From Rhineura floridana (Eukaryota > Chordata > Lepidosauria > Squamata > Rhineuridae), in contig NC_084482.1 in assembly GCF_030035675.1 (NCBI RefSeq), positions 181,998,373 through 182,062,372 of the forward strand: a stretch of DNA of 64,000 nt, written 5' to 3'. The notes beneath the pieces were generated by a model. That model saw nothing but the letters and a program-made list of their open reading frames with translations. It ran no database searches and was not told where the DNA came from. Shown piece by piece: positions 22,739 through 33,575 of this stretch (the first letter of the stretch is position 1; every line of letters starts with the position of its first letter). Made by a program: the position numbers and the translations under genes.

Positions 22739-23504
22739 GATGTTTAGTCTAGTGATGAGAAATTTCCCTTTTCTGTAATTTGAACCCATTGGTTTGGGTC
22801 CTAACTTTGCGAGCAACAGAAAACAAATTTGCTCCATTATCTATGTAACAATCTTTCACATATTTCCATAATTCAGCTGCAAATGCCCCAGTGATCTCAG
22901 TGGATCTCAGTTCTCCTGGCAAATTGAGACATCTTCAGGTTTAAAGGAGGCACAAAACCCTTATTAACCTGAAATATTTATTCAGTGCCAACAGCATGCT
23001 AGCTGCTATACATACATGCTGGATTATTTAAGGGAAATGAAGATTTTTTTTTCATTAGAAAAAGTATCAAGTCCTGTTCATATAATCTTTTTAACTGCAC
23101 ATAGCATTGAAAGAAAAATCAATCTCCAATGAAAATAAAGGTTGTTGTAAACTCTCAGCAAAAAGCAACAAACAAAACATGTTTATCTTTCCATGAATAA
23201 TTGATACAGTGTAATCATTAGTATTGCTTTCAACACTTTGCTTTTTTTTAATTAATGAAATGTTAGGAAGGAGCTTTGTTACTTTAGGGAAATTTAAATC
23301 TTGTAAGTCCCTGCATTGATACTGTATTATATATTAAATTGAAGCACATTTTGGGATTGTTTGTTTTATATTGGGTAAAGCTGGTCTAATTAACATGCCA
23401 ACAGCTCTGTAGCTTTTTCACTAACTAGAATTGAATTAGGCTGTGCTGTCAGACATTCTGCAAGTTCCTGTTAAAGCCATTCATGAGGTGGATTGTTCTA
23501 ATTT
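22739..23504. other. Intronic sequence without recognised element
   Basis: AT-rich; no gene or clear repeat was identified. Confidence 0.4.
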
Positions 23505-24990
23505 TAGCCCTGCTGCACTGGCTCCAGTGAGTTTGTGGTGGTAACCAGAAAGTACCAGACCAAAAGCAGAATACTTTTGAAAGACTTAGTCAGATCACAG
23601 CAGACAGATGATGAAAGCGTACAAACACAACATTGACAGAAATAAAAGATTAACAGAATGGTGGTGCCAACATGAGAGATTTGGATTGTGGGACCCTGGG
23701 CTATGCTTTTTGGAAGATGCACTGCTGGCAAGTGATGGGTTGCACTGCACAAGGACTGGGGAGAATGTGAGGCATGGAGAACTTCAGCAGGAGGGCTTTA
23801 AATTGAATCCTAAGTGGGAAGGGAGATGTAAACATGGAGGTAATGTTTGACAAAGACTTATGCACAGTAACAGGAGCTGAGAGAACAGCTCTAATGGGGC
23901 CCAATAATAGTCTTCAGAAAAATGTAGGAAGGAAGCCAGACCATAAACCACATGGGCTTCGATGTCTGTATACTAATGCCCAGAGTATGGGAAACAAACA
24001 GCACGAATTTGAACTCTTGACACAGGAGGGTAAATATGGCTTGATAGGTATAACCAAAACTTGGATAACTCCCATGACTGGAGTATAATAATTGAAAGAT
24101 GTAACTTGTTAAGAAAGAACAGAAGGAATAGAAAGGGAGGTGGAGCCATGTTATATGTTAAAAATATATACCCCTGCACAGAAATACATGAGGATGAGCT
24201 TGGTAGCCCCACCAAGAGCATCTGGATTAAAATTAATTTAATTTTAAATTTGATAGGCTGGAACACTGGGCTGAAAACAATAGAATGAAATTTAACAGGG
24301 ATAAGTGCAAAGTTCAATACCTAGGGGAAAAAACCCAAATGCACAGTTATAAGGATCTTGGAATTGTTGATCACAGGCTGAATATGAGCCAACAGTGCAA
24401 TGTGGCTGGAAAAAGGGCAAATGCTACTTTAGGCTGCGTTAACTGAAGTATAGTTTCCAAATCGTGTGAAGTACTAGTTCCCCTCTATTCAGCACTGGTT
24501 AAGCCTCATCTTGAGTACTGCATCCTGTTCTGGACACTGCACTTTCAGAAGGATGCAGACAAACTGGAACAGGTTCAGAGGAGGGCAACAAGGATCCTAT
24601 GAGGAGAGACTGAAAGAACTGGGCATGTTTAGCTTTGGGAAGAGAAGGCTGGGGGGAGATATAATAGCATTCTTCAGGTACTTGAAAGGTTGTCACACAG
24701 AGGAGGGCCAGGATCTCTTTTCGATCATCCCAGAGTGCATGACATGGAATAATAGACTCATGTTAAAGGAAACCAGATTTTGACTGAACATTAGGAAAAA
24801 CATCCTAACTGTTAGAGCACTGCATCAGTGGAACCAATGACCTAGGGAGGTGGCGGGTTCTCCAATGCTGGAGGCATTCAAGAGGCATCTGCACAGCCAC
24901 CTCTCAGGTATATTTACATTTGGGTTGCTACATTGAGCAGGGGGTTGGACTTGATGGCCTTATAGTCCCCTTCGAACTCTGGTATATAAA
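23505..24990 (+). mobile_element. CR1 LINE with large internal deletion (endonuclease joined to 3' end)
   Basis: It begins with residues typical of the CR1 ORF1 end ('LASDGLHCTRTGENV'). The start of the endonuclease follows ('LRCLYTNAQSMGNKQHEFELL', 'GLIGITKTWI', then after a frame break 'DNSHDWSIIIERCNLLRKN' and 'GGGAMLYVKNIYPC'). At about 24240 it jumps directly to the post-RT region ('GWNTGLKTIE'), which in the CR1 at 20728 begins near 21035. The rest of the endonuclease and the whole RT catalytic region are missing. It ends with the CR1 3' end ('GAGCAGGGGGTTGGACTTGA') near 24990. Confidence 0.75.
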
Positions 24991-25129
24991 ATGAAAAGCA
25001 CAATATGAGATACATGTAACAATTCACTGGGGGAGGGGGAATGAAACTGTGAAATAAACTGTAAATACAGAAACAACAGAAAATCAATCCAAGGGACATG
25101 ACAGTAAAGTCTCAGTGATGCCTTTGTAC

Positions 25130-25262
25130 AACTCAGTAAGAAGATGGGCGGGGACAAAATTAGAATTCGGTGGCTCTTCCTGTCATCAGCTCTGGCTCCA
25201 CCTGATGTTTGTCTCCCTGCTCTACTCCGCCCTACCAGTCTCAATGAGCACCAGCCACTACT
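25130..25262. mobile_element. hAT-type MITE fragment
   Basis: The right end is the complement of CAGTAGTGGCTGGTGC and the interior is 'TCAGCTCTGGCTCCACCTGA'. It shares its end with the candidate at 16004-16290. No target duplication was established. Confidence 0.35.
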
Positions 25263-25270
25263 GAGGGACA

Positions 25271-25575
25271 GTGAGCTACATTCACCTGAGAGCCACATTC
25301 CCTTCTATGCAACCTTTGGGGGGAGCACTTGCTAGTGGTGGGAGGAGCCAATGGCAAAATGGGCAGAGCCATGAATATTAATTTTACCTTGGTATAGTAG
25401 GTTAGTTTCTACACATGCTCACATACACCTTTCCATTTTCCATTCAGACAAGGAAGAAGCGTTGTCAGAGTTCAAGGAGGGATGTGGCCTGGGGAGAGGG
25501 GGTGTAGTCTGGGGAGAGACACAAGGGCAAGATAGAGAGGCTGGAGGACTGAATTTGGCCCCTGCGCCTGACTGC
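25271..25575. mobile_element. hAT-like non-autonomous element, decayed
   Basis: 'GAGAGCCACATTCCCTTCTA', 'GGGAGGAGCCAATGGC', 'AGTAGGTTAGTTTCTACACA' and 'GAGGACTGAATTTGGCCCC' recur in the same order, more decayed, at 26303-26550, and the first part recurs at about 36841-36905. Presumed hAT relative; ends not resolved. Confidence 0.4.
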
Positions 25576-26172
25576 AAACTAGTTACTAAATTCTAAGCTA
25601 TATAGCACTTTAGGGGGGCAATGGGGCTGACTTAAAGCCTTTCCAAGTCTCCCCATGCTCCCCTTTTAAACCCCTGACAAAGGATGTTTAAAGGGAGAGG
25701 GGGGAGACTTGCAAAACCACAAGGGAGTTTGACAGGTGGGCAGCCAAGCCCACCATTATTGATACGATTGAAGCTCCTCCTTGCTGGACTTCCCTCCTGC
25801 TCTCTCTCTCTCTCCCCTCTACTTGATTAAAATATTTCTGTTAAAATCATCATTCTCTCTCATTCCTATTAGCATGCAGCCCAACCTTCTCTTTTTTCAT
25901 TATAAAAGTCTAGGAGGCATCCTTCTAAAGGATTTGCACTGATTTAACGACTAGCCCCTTAAAGCTTTATGTCTCTTCTCCTGGATTGTATCTCCTTCTT
26001 TGATTAATCTTAACAATATTTCTCATTTTATCAGCTCAGGATGATTTGATATCATCACCTTCACCCATTTGGGTCTCCAGTTTTTTCAACATGGCTGTTC
26101 CCTGTGCTTGAGAAATGTTGTGAACCACCCTTGGATATATTGTATGAAGAATGACATACATATACCTTACAT

Positions 26173-26293
26173 CAGGGCCCTGATGGCCTTCCAGATGTTG
26201 CTGAACTATAGCTCCCATCAGCCCTAGCAAGAACGGCCAATGGCCAGGAATGATAGGAGTTGTAAATCAGCAGCATTTGGTTCCCTACACCTG
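26173..26293. mobile_element. hAT-type palindromic MITE, 7/8-bp target duplication
   Basis: Starts CAGGGCCCTGATGGCCTTCC and ends in the complement of CAGGTGTAGGGAACC. The centre has 'TATAGCTCCCATCAGCCCT' against 'AATGATAGGAGTTGTAA'. Flanks are CCTTACAT and CTTTACAT (one mismatch). Same family as 45984-46121; decayed copy. Confidence 0.7.
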
Positions 26294-26302
26294 CTTTACA
26301 TC

Positions 26303-26550
26303 ATGGCTAGGGAACTTTTTGCAGCCCAATGGATGCATTCCCTTGTGTGGAAACTTCCTGGGGCTGCACAACAATGGCAGGCAGAGCCAGAGGCAAAAGA
26401 GCAATGGATGTGACTTTCCCTTTTGTACAGTAGGCTACATTCCAGCCACATGAATGTGAACTGCTTCTATGGACACATCCACTCACATCTCTTCATCCTC
26501 CATCCGGGCAAGCAACAGGCACTATCACAGTTCAAGATTCCCCCAGCCCT
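26303..26550. mobile_element. hAT-like element, second decayed copy
   Basis: Matches 25271-25575 in block order ('GCCAGAGGCAAAAGAGC', 'GTACAGTAGGCTACATTCC', 'CATCCGGGCAAGCAACAGGC'). It lies just downstream of the MITE at 26173-26293. Confidence 0.35.
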
Positions 26551-26704
26551 GCCTTAAATAAATAATTTTCCATCTCGATCCCACTTTGCCAGTATCTCCC
26601 CTGAGCTTTCCTAGTCAGTCATATCTTATTGCTACACTCTGCTGCCTTTTAATGCTCCTATCCCATCTCCTCTTGGTCAGTCCACAGGAAATCTTCTGGC
26701 TTTG

Positions 26705-27012
26705 TCTGCTAATTTTATTTTATTTATTGTTACATTTATATCTCACTTTTCTTCCAAGGAGCTCAAAGTGGAATATAAAATGGTTCTCTCCCTCCCAATT
26801 TTATCCTTACAACAATTCTGCCACCCTGGGCTCCTGCCGGGAGGAAAGGCGGGACATAAATCAAATAATAAATAATAAACAAACCCTGTGAGGTAGGTTA
26901 AACTGAGATACAGTGACTGGTCAAAGGTAACCCTGTGAGTTTCACAGGCAAGTGGGGATTCGAACCTTGGTATCCCAGGTCCCAGTCTGACACTCTAACC
27001 ACTACACCACAC
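26705..27012 (-). mobile_element. tRNA-derived SINE with L2-like tail, interrupted by an L2 stub
   Basis: The minus-strand head 'AGTGTGGTGTAGTGGTTAG' and B-box-like 'GGTTCGAATCCCC' are well kept. The body includes 'TGTATCTCAGTTTAACC' and the tail 'CCTTGGAAGAAAAGTGAGAT'. A plus-strand piece at about 26819-26877 ('CACCCTGGGCTCCTGCCGGG' to 'CATAAATCAAATAATAAAT') is a short L2 3' end inserted in the middle. Confidence 0.55.
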
Positions 27013-27352
27013 TGTCAATGGTATGCCCTTTGGGAAGGAACTTTAATATTTCTGAATTACCTGTAGTGCCTATTATGCTGGTGGTACACAGTAAACATGT
27101 ACTGATAATAGAAACAGTAGTAATAAACTTGTACACAGCAGTGATAATAAGCTGAAGGACACACATTGCGGTTCTGACTGACAAAGAATCCCATCTGTCC
27201 ATATCCCCTGTGATCTTCATTGCTTTATTCAACAATTATGTCTTTGGATGTACATTTCAATCAACCGTTGTGTGAAATAAAAACTTGCTATAACATAATA
27301 CCACAGCAGAACTCAAACTGACCCAATGGAGAGTATTCAAAGAGAGAGCTTA

Positions 27353-27757
<405 letters not shown>

Positions 27758-28567
27758 TCAAGCCATTTAGCTAATCACAGTGCCATGGAACCAAAGACCA
27801 CTTCAAAGGCTGCAAGATGTCACAACATATCAGATTAATTGCAGCATACCAGCCACTAATGGCAGTTCACCAGGAGTGAATAAATATTCCGTTTTTCCTG
27901 CCTGTTGGGAACTGCCAAACCAGGAGGGCTATCAAGCACCTTGCAGGCCACCATACCTGACTACTAGGCTGCACTTGGCTTAGCGGGGCACAAGTTGTAC
28001 AAGTCTGAAGGAGAAAAACATTATTTCATTCAAATGTTTATGTTTAATGTCCAGTTACTAATGCCTGTGGCCCTTAAAAAAAGAGAGGAGCAGAAGCACA
28101 AGGAAAGCCTTTTACTACCTTTAAGATTCAGTGATGCTGCTGCCTAAAACTCTGTCCTGGAGAACTTCAAACTTCTGCTGAACTGCCATATGTTGCTTTC
28201 TGTTTCCTTGTTGCATTTGTGGTTCATTTTGTTGCATTTCTGTTTACCCCAAACCCTACAATCTCTTTGATTTTCTCAGATTTTCCAACAATTACCTATG
28301 CCTACTGTGACAGATGCACAAGATAAGGCATTGAGCATAAATCCACAGATAATCCTTCATGAGGCCCAGGTTTAAGGACATCCAAGGAAGAAAGAAACAG
28401 GAGAGTTCCTTGGTGCAATCCTTACCCAATCAGCCACAAATATAATTCACCTCGGGTGCCATTTAGAAAGTCCCTCCTTCCATATTTCAATCCACTGAGG
28501 AATCCATTCAATTCCTCAGGAGCACTCAGGTTCAGTAAGAATGGAACCAGTAGGACTGCCAGAGGTT

Positions 28568-28655
28568 ATCATAGAACTATAGAATAGTAGAGTTGGAAGG
28601 AGCCTATAAGGCCATCGAGTCCAACCACCTGCTCAGTGCAGGAATCCAACTAATT
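28568..28655 (-). mobile_element. CR1 LINE, short 3' end
   Basis: The plus strand reads 'CATAGAACTATAGAATAGTAGAGTTGGAAGG...GGCCATCGAGTCCAACC', the reverse complement of the CR1 terminus. It is under 100 bp, so severely 5'-truncated, but fairly well preserved. Confidence 0.75.
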
Positions 28656-28659
28656 ATCT

Positions 28660-29010
28660 TAGTAGTAGCTCTAGCAGAGGGATCAAGTACCTTGCCTTGT
28701 TATGGAGATGGATCTCTAGCTGGACTCATCTGGAAGAAGAGAGCCTTTGAGGAAGTGGGTTACTCCCCTGCTCCACAGCTGTGCCAAGGTATCAAGAAAG
28801 AAAGCAGCTTGAGGAGTTGCAGCTAGACTAGGTACACCTTACTAGGTTGATGATGCTGGCAGTCCCCCTTGAAATCTGATAGGGAACAGTGAATTTGGGA
28901 TGCTTTGTGGAGCTGAGTTGTCTCATCTAAGCTCAACCTGTATATATGTGTAAATATGTCACAAAACATCAGAAAAGCTCCAATGACCGTGGAAAATTAA
29001 CCTGAGCATA
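28660..29010 (+). mobile_element. Possible LTR fossil fragment
   Basis: 'GCTCAACCTGTATATATGTG' and the following 'TAAATATGTCACAAAACATC' resemble the stretches at about 22455 and 20460. This is a weak call; the family is undetermined. Confidence 0.25.
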
Positions 29011-30122
29011 TGATGAAGCTCTATAGTTCTCAATGTTTGGAGAATTGGCAGTAATCTAAGCAGACAGCTTTTGAACCATGCTGTGAACCTTACCCTCTCC
29101 CATTGATTTTGTTTGGTCACTCCCCATCTCTCTACCCCAAGCCTGAAATTACACCTCTACCATTCACACTCTAAAATGCTTTTTAAAAAAAGACATTGCT
29201 TGCATGGATTAAATTCATACTTTTATTTACTGAAGCTTTGCAAATGTTTTGATGGCCTGTTGGGTGAAAAGTGACTTATCTCTTTTCAGCAGAAATAAAT
29301 CAGGCTCTTCTCTCATCCTGACTCAAATAATATAATTATGGTACTGGAATACAGCATAGTTTACACTCACACCCATCTGCCCATCCACCCACCCACCCAC
29401 ATACACACGTATGCCTTCCATATTGTGGTGCTTCATAGGCATTCAATAGCAGCCTCTCTGTTCATATCTCCCCACAGCCCATGTGGGCAAAACAAGATGA
29501 GCAAAAGAATGACCACATAAGAGTGATACGGTACTTCTAAACACAATGAGAAGTTTCTGACCGGTCTTTAAGGTTTTCTATCTCAATTATGCAAATACTA
29601 TTCATCGAGATTTATTGTTTTCTTGTGGAGAAGAAATTCTCTCCTAGCATCTGTCTTTGCAATTTTGCAAAGCATGGAGGCAAAGGCTGATTTCTCAAGC
29701 GAGCCAAGGTTACTGGGAGTGTTTGAAACAGAAGATGGACTAGGGCACAGAAAAACAAACACAGTAACTGACAAGCAGCAACATATAAACTAGTAGCGTC
29801 TTATCAGCAGTAAATATGGAGAACACTGGAAGCAGAATGACTTAAATCCCATGGACTTCAGTAGGATCTACATCCCTTTATCCACACAGCATCCAAACCC
29901 AGATTAATCTTGAAACAGACAACAAAAACTCTCACAACATCCCTTCCAACCACAACTTCCATTTAAAAAAGTATAGTTAAACAAGAAAGGCTACAAGTTT
30001 AAATACACAAAATTATTTCAGTTTCTGTATTTTCTTCCTGCCAGTTTTGTTAATGTCCTGCCTACAAAGAAGAAGGGCAGGGCAAAGAGAAGGAACTTCT
30101 ATCCTTTTCCTTCCCTCTTTAC
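29011..30122. other. Intronic sequence without recognised element
   Basis: It includes a short (CCCA)n/(CCAC)n tract near 29385. No gene or clear repeat was seen. Confidence 0.4.
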
Positions 30123-30555
30123 TAAGGATGGGTGAGAAATTTGATTCAAGCTGAAGCTATCAAATTTGCACTTTCAGAAAAAATATGTTAACCAAAACAC
30201 AGCCATCCTTCAAAGTTCACACTTACTCAAGTTTTGTAATGCCAACCAAATCATGTTTACCAAAAATGCACATATTAGGGAAAGTGTGCATAAAAATGAA
30301 TATATGAGTGAAAATAACATGCAAAAAGGCATTATATGATGAGAAGTTGCTTGCAAAAATGTGTGCATTAGTCATATGTGCCTACAAAAATGTGTTTATT
30401 AAGAGAAGTTCACACTAAGATGCTGGAGAAATTTCATGGGGATTTTTCATTTTTTAAAAAAACTGCAAATTGCTGCAGAAATGTGGAAAACTGAATTGAC
30501 GATTGGAAAAATGAGAAACTGAGAGATCTGAAATGGCCAGATCTTCCCATCCCTA
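30123..30555 (-). repeat. R1 TA-flanked AT-rich repeat
   Basis: A well-preserved copy from TA-AGGATGGG to CCATCCC-TA. The interior holds the family's 'AAAAATGCACATATTAGGG' and 'ATGTGTTTATTAAGAGAAG' tandem units. Confidence 0.7.
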
Positions 30556-31376
30556 CTCTCCTCACACTCTACCCACTTCCTTGCCCAGTCCAACTGTGGT
30601 GATCCATGCGAGGAAGGAGCCTTCTACCCTCTTAACATTTGCTGGCTCAGGAACCGCAGCTGTAAATTGAAAAGATGCAGATCTAAACATGCATTCAAGC
30701 ACAGATATTATTACTTGCTTTCAGTACACACTTCAGACAGGCACTTAAATGTGTGTCCTGATGTGTCTGCAGAAGTATGTTTGGATGTCCATGTCATCAA
30801 AAGCAATGTCATCAAAAGCAATGCAGTATAGCTAGGCTATATCTGTATTTAGATGTACATCTGATTTACCCCCACGGTCTTTTAAACTGAAAGGGCATAT
30901 TCCACTTGAAGGCCCAATGGTGAATCCTCCGTTTGAAGAATCTAGGAGGTGAGGGGAGAAACTGCACATGTGGACATGCATTTTCAGAAGCTAATCTCCT
31001 GCCCCTCCACCATCCTTTAAACTATTTGGATGGGGACATTCCAACATTCAGGCAGCACACATGTGGTCTTCACTGGTTTGTGGATTAGGGAGAGTGGGGC
31101 AGAACTTTTTTCTTTTTGAAGTAGAGTTTCCCTGCATACCCTGAGTCCTGTCTACAGGAACCCTCCCCCCAATCTTGTCCTTTGTCCATCCATATTGTCC
31201 AGGGCATCTGCATGTGGGACGCCCACTTTTCTACTAGAGAGAAAATGAGATCTATGCAAATTAGGTAACTTCAGACTCTGGTCTTCATGGTTATTGCCCT
31301 ACCTCACCCCAGCTTTAAATAGCAATGTGCATTGCTTCACTTACTTCAAAATGTGGTAAGCCTGCCCTGCTGCACT
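30556..31376. other. Intronic sequence without recognised element
   Basis: No gene or clear repeat was identified. A short direct duplication ('TGTCATCAAAAGCAATG' twice) lies at about 30792-30822. Confidence 0.4.
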
Positions 31377-31617
31377 TTAGACAAGTTCACGGAGGATAAG
31401 GCTACCAGTGGCTACTAGGCACAATGGCTGTTTTCTGTCTCCACTGTTGGAGGCAATATGCTTCTGCATGCCAGTTACTGGATACCACAGGAGGGGAGAG
31501 TGCTCTTGCACTCAGGTCCCAGAGGCATCTGGTTGCCCACTGTGAGAAAAGGATGCTGGACTAGATGGGCCACTGGCCTGATCCAGCAGGCTCTTCTTTC
31601 ATTCTTATGTTCATTCA
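31377..31617 (+). mobile_element. CR1-related (L3-like) 3' end
   Basis: 'GGAGGATAAGGCTACCAGTG', 'AGGCAATATGCTTCTGCATG', 'GGAGAGTGCTCTTGCACTC' and 'GGACTAGATGGGCCACTGG' match the end of the element at 6390-7112. It closes in 'TTCTTATGTTC'. Confidence 0.7.
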
Positions 31618-31658
31618 GCTGAGTGAGGCCTGGATATCTGCTCCAAAATCCTGCCCTG

Positions 31659-31856
31659 ATGGCCATAGCTCAGTGGCAGAACATCTGCTTTGCATGTAGA
31701 AAGTCTCAGGTTCAATCCCTGACATCTTCAGGTAAGGCTGGGAGACTCTTCTGCCTGAAACCCTGGAGAGCTGCTGCCAGTCAGTGCAGACAGTACTGAG
31801 CTAGGTGGACCAATAGTCTGATTCAGTGACAGGCAGCTTCCTTTGTTCCTATGTTC
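31659..31856 (+). mobile_element. tRNA-derived SINE
   Basis: 'CCATAGCTCAGTGGCAGAAC' and 'GGTTCAATCCC' boxes, then the conserved body ('CCTGGAGAGCTGCTGCCAGT') and end ('GGCAGCTTCCTTTGTTC'). It lies 40 bases after the CR1-like end. Confidence 0.8.
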
Positions 31857-32138
31857 ACCACTGAGATGTATATAGGAACAATTTTCTTTTTTTAAAAAAA
31901 TTGAATGACCCATTGCTCTGTTCATGTCACTATAAATTAAGAAACGTTTAAATGACTTTTTGTCTTTCTGTCCAGTTACAGAATACCAAACCTACTGTTT
32001 CAAATTCATTCTCATGTATAATTCTGACCTCTGATTGGCCATTATCATATTTTTAACTTAGGGTGCTTCCAGAGCAGGGCTTTATATTGTAAACAGGTTG
32101 TTCAGAATTTGATAGGGGTGTGTGCGTGTGTGTGTGTG

Positions 32139-32705
32139 ATGAGCCAAGTGGAATGTTCCTGGAGTGATGAAGAAAACGAAGAAGATCCAGAAGGGGACCC
32201 AGGGGAGGGTCCTTGTGGCTTGCAGCAAGGTTTCAGCACTTTGGACAGTGACAGCTCCTCCCCCTTAGCTCCAGTTACAACAGAGGGAACGCTGGCTGAT
32301 CAGGAGCCCTTCTCCTCCCATCCATGCCCTCCTTCACCCAAGCCATAGTGCCATGCACACCTCCTCTAGAGGAGAAGGATCTCAATGGGGTGCCACAACC
32401 ACGCAGACAACTGCCAGGCTCAGCTGTCCCTCCACTTTTCCAAGTAGGAGGAGTGCTCGCTTGTGCACGCATTCCCATTCTGTGATACTTTCCAAGTGAA
32501 AAGAGCCCACCCAAACCTACTTAAGGGTTGTAAGGGGATGTGTCTAATTGCTGCAACAACATCTTAGTTTTGAGTAGTCATGCCTAGTTTTGCTGTGTAG
32601 AGATACAGAATCTTGTGTGATCTGTAAGCTGAAGTTTTTCATTAAACATACTGGAGAAAAATACACCAGTGGGGGTCTGAGTCTGATTCCAATGGGTTTG
32701 GCCAG
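32139..32705 (+). mobile_element. Probable solo LTR fossil
   Basis: It opens TGATGAGCC after a (GT)n tract. It contains an acidic-codon-like 'GAAGAAAACGAAGAAG' stretch, a TATA-like/'ACTTAAGGGTTG' region, and 'CATTAAACATACTGGAG' near the 3' side, closing near 'GGTCTGAGTCTGATTCC'. The overall layout resembles squamate retrovirus-like or Gypsy LTRs. No internal region was recognised on either side. Old and decayed. Confidence 0.4.
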
Positions 32706-32929
32706 AACAGTGTGTGGCAGGGGTGGGAGTTGGGGATGTCTGGCTAGGTTGTGCTCAGGTGAGGAGAAAATGGAAGCAGAGGTGTCACCCACCAAAATGT
32801 TACCACACATGTGACAAGCCACCCCCCCAAAAAAATGTGCTAACAAGCTTCCATATCAGCTGTTATTATTAATCTGAATTAAATGAATAAAAAATCATGG
32901 GTTGGCATTCTGGTGGTGATGACATTGTG

Positions 32930-33235
32930 TGGATAATATGGTGTTCAAGGTGTTACCATTGGTATATAAAGCCCTTAACAGTTTGGAACGAGTGTATTTA
33001 AGGATTGCCTTTCCTCAAATGCAACAATTCGATCGCTTCAATTCATGGAACTTGCACTTCTACAAGTGCCATATACAGCACTGTCCGTTCTGCATTGGTA
33101 AGGAGTCATTCCTATAGTGTGGCAGCACATGTGCTCTGGAACTCCCTGCCTATTACTGTTAGGCAGGTGGCATCACTGTATTTTTGTAGATGCCTGCTAA
33201 AACCTTTTCTGTTTCAGTGGGCCTATCCAGTCACA
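32930..33235 (+). mobile_element. L2-related LINE C-terminal fragment
   Basis: In broken frames: 'VFKVLPLVYKALNSLERVYL', 'SYSVAAHVLWNSLPITVRQ' and 'CLLKPFLFQWA'. This is the C-terminal tail of an L2-type RT protein. Decayed. Confidence 0.5.
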
Positions 33236-33330
33236 CTACAACTCCCATGCTCCCTGACCATTGGCCATCCTGGCTAGGGCTGATGGATGTTGGAGTCCAA
33301 CAAGATCTGTGGGGCAGTGGGATCCCTACC
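33236..33330. mobile_element. hAT-type palindromic MITE, partial
   Basis: 'CTACAACTCCCATGCTCCC', 'CATTGGCCATCCTGGCTAGG' and 'TGGAGTCCAACAAGATCTG' match the 45984 family. Ends not preserved. Confidence 0.5.
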
Positions 33331-33384
33331 ATGGTTTTAATAGTAATATAACAAAATGGCAGAACTTGCAGTGATGTTACAAAG

Positions 33385-33575
33385 CAATCCTAACCATGTC
33401 TACTCAGATTAAGAAGTGAGTCCTATTAAATTCAGTGGGGCTTACTCCCAGGTAAAAAGGGTTAAGACTGCAGCCTAAGCATTGGTGAGCAATTTGGCCC
33501 TTAGGTATGCTGCAATCCTAAACACACTTACTAGGAAGCAAACTTCACTGAACATAATGAGACTTAGTTCTGAGG
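33385..33575. repeat. Short palindromic repeat (GCAATCCTA type), two adjacent copies
   Basis: First block: 'AGCAATCCTAACCATGTCTA' through 'TTCAGTGGGGCTTACTCCC' to 'GACTGCAGCC'. Second block: 'GCTGCAATCCTAAACACACTTACT' with 'AATGAGACTTAGTTCTGAGG'. They are rough palindromes of the same family as 4562 and 44583. Confidence 0.45.
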
